38,300 nt of DNA from positions 1 through 38,300 of the forward strand of contig NTJU01000003.1 in assembly GCA_002457195.1 (NCBI GenBank), read 5' to 3'. The translations under genes and the position numbers were made by a program. Positions 35,774-38,300 of this stretch are shown in pieces. Origin of the DNA: Marine Group II euryarchaeote MED-G33. Lineage in GTDB: Archaea; Thermoplasmatota; Poseidoniia; Poseidoniales; Thalassarchaeaceae. Position 1 is the first letter of the stretch; each line of letters starts with the position of its first letter. The notes beneath the pieces were generated by a model that did no database searches, was not told the DNA's origin, and was given only the letters and a program-made list of their open reading frames with translations.

Positions 35774-36081
35774 GGCTAATCCTCGTTCTGTTCCTTGAGT
35801 TCGATGTCCTAAAGGGTTGCGAATAGGTTTGTTCCAACCGCTTGATTTGGGGCAATATGGCGAACGCCATCAGATACGTATGCGTTAACAAAGCGTTACT
35901 AACGCTTTACATGCGTTAACAAAGCGTTAATAATGCGTTAATTGGAAATATTTAACCCAATAAAAAGAACATAAATACGCTATGATGGCATTCGGTTCAC
36001 TCTTCAACGCTTTGAAACAGGATTCTCCATGTGTTAGATTCGCGTTAACTTGTTAAACCCAACCGAAGTTCGCGGCCATAG
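35774..36081 (+). promoter_or_regulatory. Divergent intergenic region with phased GCGTTA repeats
   Basis: This 308-bp gap separates HMG-CoA reductase (leftward) from the AAA/winged-helix gene (rightward). It holds an inverted repeat atggcg-aa-cgccat (35857-35870), a 19-base direct repeat (next entry), a 19-bp dyad at 35890-35908, and more GCGTTA copies at 35935 and 36042. After the repeats comes an AT-rich stretch (about 35940-35985) including aaatatttaa and ataaaaa. A possible TATA box (tgttaaac) lies 25-30 bases before the ATG at 36082. An operator, a strong promoter or a replication origin are all possible. Confidence 0.6.
35880..35942 (+). repeat. Iteron-like GCGTTA array with 11-bp phasing
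   Basis: GCGTTA occurs at 35882, 35893, 35913, 35924 and 35935 on the plus strand and as TAACGC at 35900. Successive plus-strand copies are 11, 20, 11 and 11 bp apart, close to whole helical turns. The unit atgcgttaacaaagcgtta is repeated exactly (35880-35898 and 35911-35929), 31 bp apart. The first unit's second half pairs with taacgcttt (35900-35908) as a 9-bp dyad with one central base. A further gcgttaac is at 36042-36049. Confidence 0.7.
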
Positions 36082-37755
36082 ATGTCGAATAGTGTGACGA
36101 ATGCTTTGCACCTACCTCATATGCGTGCAAACCCCTTCTCGCCAAAGCCGATTGAGGCCAACGACTACGCATTGTTGGTCGGACGAAGTGAGTTAATGTC
36201 TGATTTGAGACAGCACCTGCGCTTTGGCAGCCCTCGCCTGATGGTATTGCTTGGAGATCGCGGCTCGGGACGAACCTCTATTTTGCAGTCATTAAGCAAC
36301 CTTTCACCGAATCCGTATCGATTCTCCTACTATCCAGGGGAGAATCCCAGCAAAAGCCTCCTGCATGAGATGTTTTGCCTTATCGTGGGGCATGATGTCC
36401 CTCCTTCGACAAATACATTGGTTGAGGAAATGGTCGCAACGTTAGAGGGGAAAAGTGGGGATTTACCGTTGATCACCTTCGATTTCCCAGGGGTTGCAGG
36501 GGCTGATTTAGCCCAAGTTTTTGAAAGATTAACTCCTGTTTTGAATCGTTTGAGGGCGTTGGTCATCGTGGCCCTTACGCCAGCACAATTGGGCACATGG
36601 CCTGATGATTTACAATATGAGTATGATATCACTGAACCATTGGCAGATTTCGACTCTTCAACCATACGTTCTCTAATCGACAAGCGAATCAGCCAAGTCA
36701 GTAACGAGGGGTGGATTGCACCCCAGTCTCTGATTGAAGACGCAATCGCGCATACAGGAGGGCGCGCAACCCCAATCATCCGCCACCTCAGGGATCTAAT
36801 CGATTCACAACGAGGTGCATCTACAACATTCTCTCGTAAACAGCAAATGATTGAATCCATGGAATTAGAGCCAAATGACGCTAAGAAACGAATGGCTCCT
36901 CAAGTAGAGCCTCTGGAACCCTTGGATGACGCTAAAGAAGATTTGACAGATGAATCTGCACCCGAATCTGAATCACAACCAGATGTGGAGACCGATTTCA
37001 ATTGGGATTTGCCTGAACCGAAACTTGAGGTCGAGGAAGAATTCCCTGAGGAACCAATGGATCCATCATTTGAACCGGTGGAAGACACCCCCTCAGAATT
37101 TGAATTTCCATCCATGGAGATCGACGAAACAGATGAACCAGACATGTCCCAGGCACTGGGTGGCGCGATTCTTGAGATGGAACCAGGGACTGAACCACCC
37201 CCTCCAATGCATGCGTTTGGAGGTCTCGCTACTCGTCAACGTACGGCCAAGGTGGAAATTGGCTTGGACAATGCTCTCGCACCAAAGGCCAGTGGGCCAT
37301 TGACGGCAAAACCAGATAAAAGCATGAATTTCGCTCCCGAAGAGCCTCAAATCGAATCTGACGAAACCACTTACTGGGTCGCTGAAACTCTCCCTGAACC
37401 CGCCCCTCAAGCTCCCCCTGTTATGGACCCCATGGCTGCCAAATCGATTGGGGACAATCTTCGCAAGTCACAGCCCAAACCAACTGGCTCCACTTTGCCG
37501 TTAGACTTCGAGAAGGTATCGTCTCTCAATGATTCTGAAATCATCATTGTCGAGGCATCGATTGCACGAGAGGTCTCACCTTCAGATTCTGCCTTACAAG
37601 CCCACCTTGCAGTGGGTCGGCCACGATTATCACAAATATTCAATGGATTGCATAAATCTGGAATACTGTCTGTCCGGAAAAAGGGTAGGACCCGCTTATT
37701 CCGAATATCCGATCAAGCAAAAGCCCATCTTGCAGATGGCCACATGGAGGCGTAA
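36082..37755 (+). CDS. ORC-like AAA protein with degenerate P-loop and C-terminal winged helix
   Basis: This 557-aa protein has an AAA-type N-terminal domain (about 15-260), a long acidic Pro/Glu-rich linker (about 270-460) and a C-terminal winged-helix of the MarR-like kind (about 480-555, with AVGRPRLSQIFNGLHKSGIL and a basic wing RKKGRTRLF). The layout resembles Orc1/Cdc6. However, the P-loop is GDRGSGRT (58-65), with Arg in place of Lys, and the Walker B position reads LITFDFPG with no acidic residue after Asp134, so ATP hydrolysis is doubtful. The N-terminal NPFSPKPIEANDYALLVGRSEL is the typical entrance of such ATPases (FVGR). It follows the phased repeats directly and may bind them. 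The function is not established. Confidence 0.75.
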   Translation: MSNSVTNALHLPHMRANPFSPKPIEANDYALLVGRSELMSDLRQHLRFGSPRLMVLLGDRGSGRTSILQSLSNLSPNPYRFSYYPGENPSKSLLHEMFCLIVGHDVPPSTNTLVEEMVATLEGKSGDLPLITFDFPGVAGADLAQVFERLTPVLNRLRALVIVALTPAQLGTWPDDLQYEYDITEPLADFDSSTIRSLIDKRISQVSNEGWIAPQSLIEDAIAHTGGRATPIIRHLRDLIDSQRGASTTFSRKQQMIESMELEPNDAKKRMAPQVEPLEPLDDAKEDLTDESAPESESQPDVETDFNWDLPEPKLEVEEEFPEEPMDPSFEPVEDTPSEFEFPSMEIDETDEPDMSQALGGAILEMEPGTEPPPPMHAFGGLATRQRTAKVEIGLDNALAPKASGPLTAKPDKSMNFAPEEPQIESDETTYWVAETLPEPAPQAPPVMDPMAAKSIGDNLRKSQPKPTGSTLPLDFEKVSSLNDSEIIIVEASIAREVSPSDSALQAHLAVGRPRLSQIFNGLHKSGILSVRKKGRTRLFRISDQAKAHLADGHMEA

Positions 37756-37757
37756 TC

Positions 37758-38300
37758 ATGTCGGATGAGCGCTGGGAAATTGCTTGGAGTCACCAAGTCG
37801 AAGGCCGTGTTGGCGCTCTTTCGTGCTTGGGTGAAGATTGTTTAATTGCAGCAGGGAGTGTTGTTCGTCGCCTCAATTCGGATGGTGATTTCCTATGGCG
37901 GCGTGAGTTCTCATTTGATGTCTACAGGTTGGAGCACGATGGTACAAATGTTGCAGTATTATCTGGTACTGGATTTTTCTTGCTAGATTTGGCCACTGGA
38001 GAGCCGATTGGAGAAGGCCGAGCGGTTGCGGGTGGATTTCGGGATGTTGTGCGCCGCCCAGGAGGGGGTTGGTTACTTTCCGATCGCGGTGACCACATTC
38101 ACCTGTTCAATCGTCGTGGCCGGGGCATTCGACGGCTTCGACCAGGCCCATTGAAGAAAATGGTTGGTTGGCTTGATCGAGAAATATTACTCGCGCAGGA
38201 TGCCGATGGTTGTTTGCGAGCCTTGCGATTGGGTGGCGACGATGCTCAACGCCAAATCGAAACGACACGTTGGTCTTGGGTCTCTAAATTGCACAGCGGG
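37758..38300 (+). CDS. Beta-propeller-like protein, 3' end cut by window edge
   Basis: Reading from ATG 37758, with ggagg about seven bases upstream, 181 codons are open to the window end. The protein shows short repeats of strand-turn-strand type (VEGRVGALSCLGEDCLIAAG, VRRLNSDGDFLWRREFS, WLLSDRGDHIHLFNRRGRGI), as in PQQ- or WD40-like propellers. There is no signal peptide or membrane helix, so it is probably cytoplasmic. It starts two bases after the AAA/winged-helix gene's stop and is probably cotranscribed, which suggests a shared process. Family and function unknown. Confidence 0.72.
   Translation, partial: MSDERWEIAWSHQVEGRVGALSCLGEDCLIAAGSVVRRLNSDGDFLWRREFSFDVYRLEHDGTNVAVLSGTGFFLLDLATGEPIGEGRAVAGGFRDVVRRPGGGWLLSDRGDHIHLFNRRGRGIRRLRPGPLKKMVGWLDREILLAQDADGCLRALRLGGDDAQRQIETTRWSWVSKLHSG

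Noticed and set aside
36330-36860. 176-aa minus-strand ORF under the AAA/winged-helix gene
   Set aside because: The plus frame has a recognisable AAA domain and winged helix; the antisense frame shows no motif or ribosome site.
1-38300. CRISPR array, insertion sequence, prophage or intein
   Set aside because: No spaced repeat array, transposase, integrase or att-like repeat was seen; atpA, which often carries an intein in archaea, is uninterrupted.

Overview
The window reads as a chromosome segment of a euryarchaeon, most likely a marine Thermoplasmatota of the Candidatus Poseidoniia (Marine Group II) type. The pointers are an archaeal A-type ATP synthase operon in the order H-I-K-E-C-F-A-B-D, an archaeal RPA/RPA-associated-protein pair, an isoprenoid-lipid gene pair (polyprenyl diphosphate synthase plus geranylgeranyl reductase), a class II HMG-CoA reductase, and short intergenic regions with TATA-like boxes beside GAGGTGA-type ribosome sites. 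The taxon is inferred from gene content; no rRNA or tRNA gene was found to confirm it.

Layout. 1-1911 (minus): an aspartoacylase-like metallohydrolase followed by a potassium channel cut by the left edge. 2160-4837 (plus): single-strand DNA-binding RPA and its partner. 4914-7842 (plus): a Tad/type IV pilus-like module (unknown 114-aa protein, two GspF/TadBC membrane proteins, secretion ATPase) with no recognisable pilin. 7880-9798 (minus): a protein with three SAP-like segments and a 49-aa membrane microprotein. 9897-10970 (minus): a hydroxymethylbilane-synthase-like protein that lacks the catalytic residues. 11052-13125 (plus): archaeal lipid synthesis, convergent with a UbiE/MenG-like methyltransferase at 13141-13845. 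13980-22689 (plus): the complete ATP synthase operon. 22776-26272 (plus): a site-2-protease-like membrane protein that has lost its zinc site, stop/start-coupled to ketopantoate reductase. 26269-27855 (minus): L-aspartate oxidase. 27954-28718 (plus): a four-helix membrane protein with a Cys-rich tail. 28859-34480 (plus): SMC-ScpA-ScpB. 34481-35773 (minus): HMG-CoA reductase. 35774-36081: a 308-bp region with helically phased GCGTTA repeats. 36082-38300 (plus): an ORC-like AAA/winged-helix protein with a degenerate nucleotide site, then a beta-propeller-like protein cut by the right edge.

Most genes are housekeeping: energy conservation, chromosome condensation, ssDNA binding, isoprenoid lipids, NAD and CoA precursors. 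The unusual content is three probable pseudoenzymes (HemC-like, S2P-like, ORC-like AAA), a phased repeat array next to the AAA/winged-helix gene that could be an operator or a replication origin, and a pilin-less secretion module. Operons appear to end in very short hairpins (7-bp stem, 3-nt loop), seen three times.
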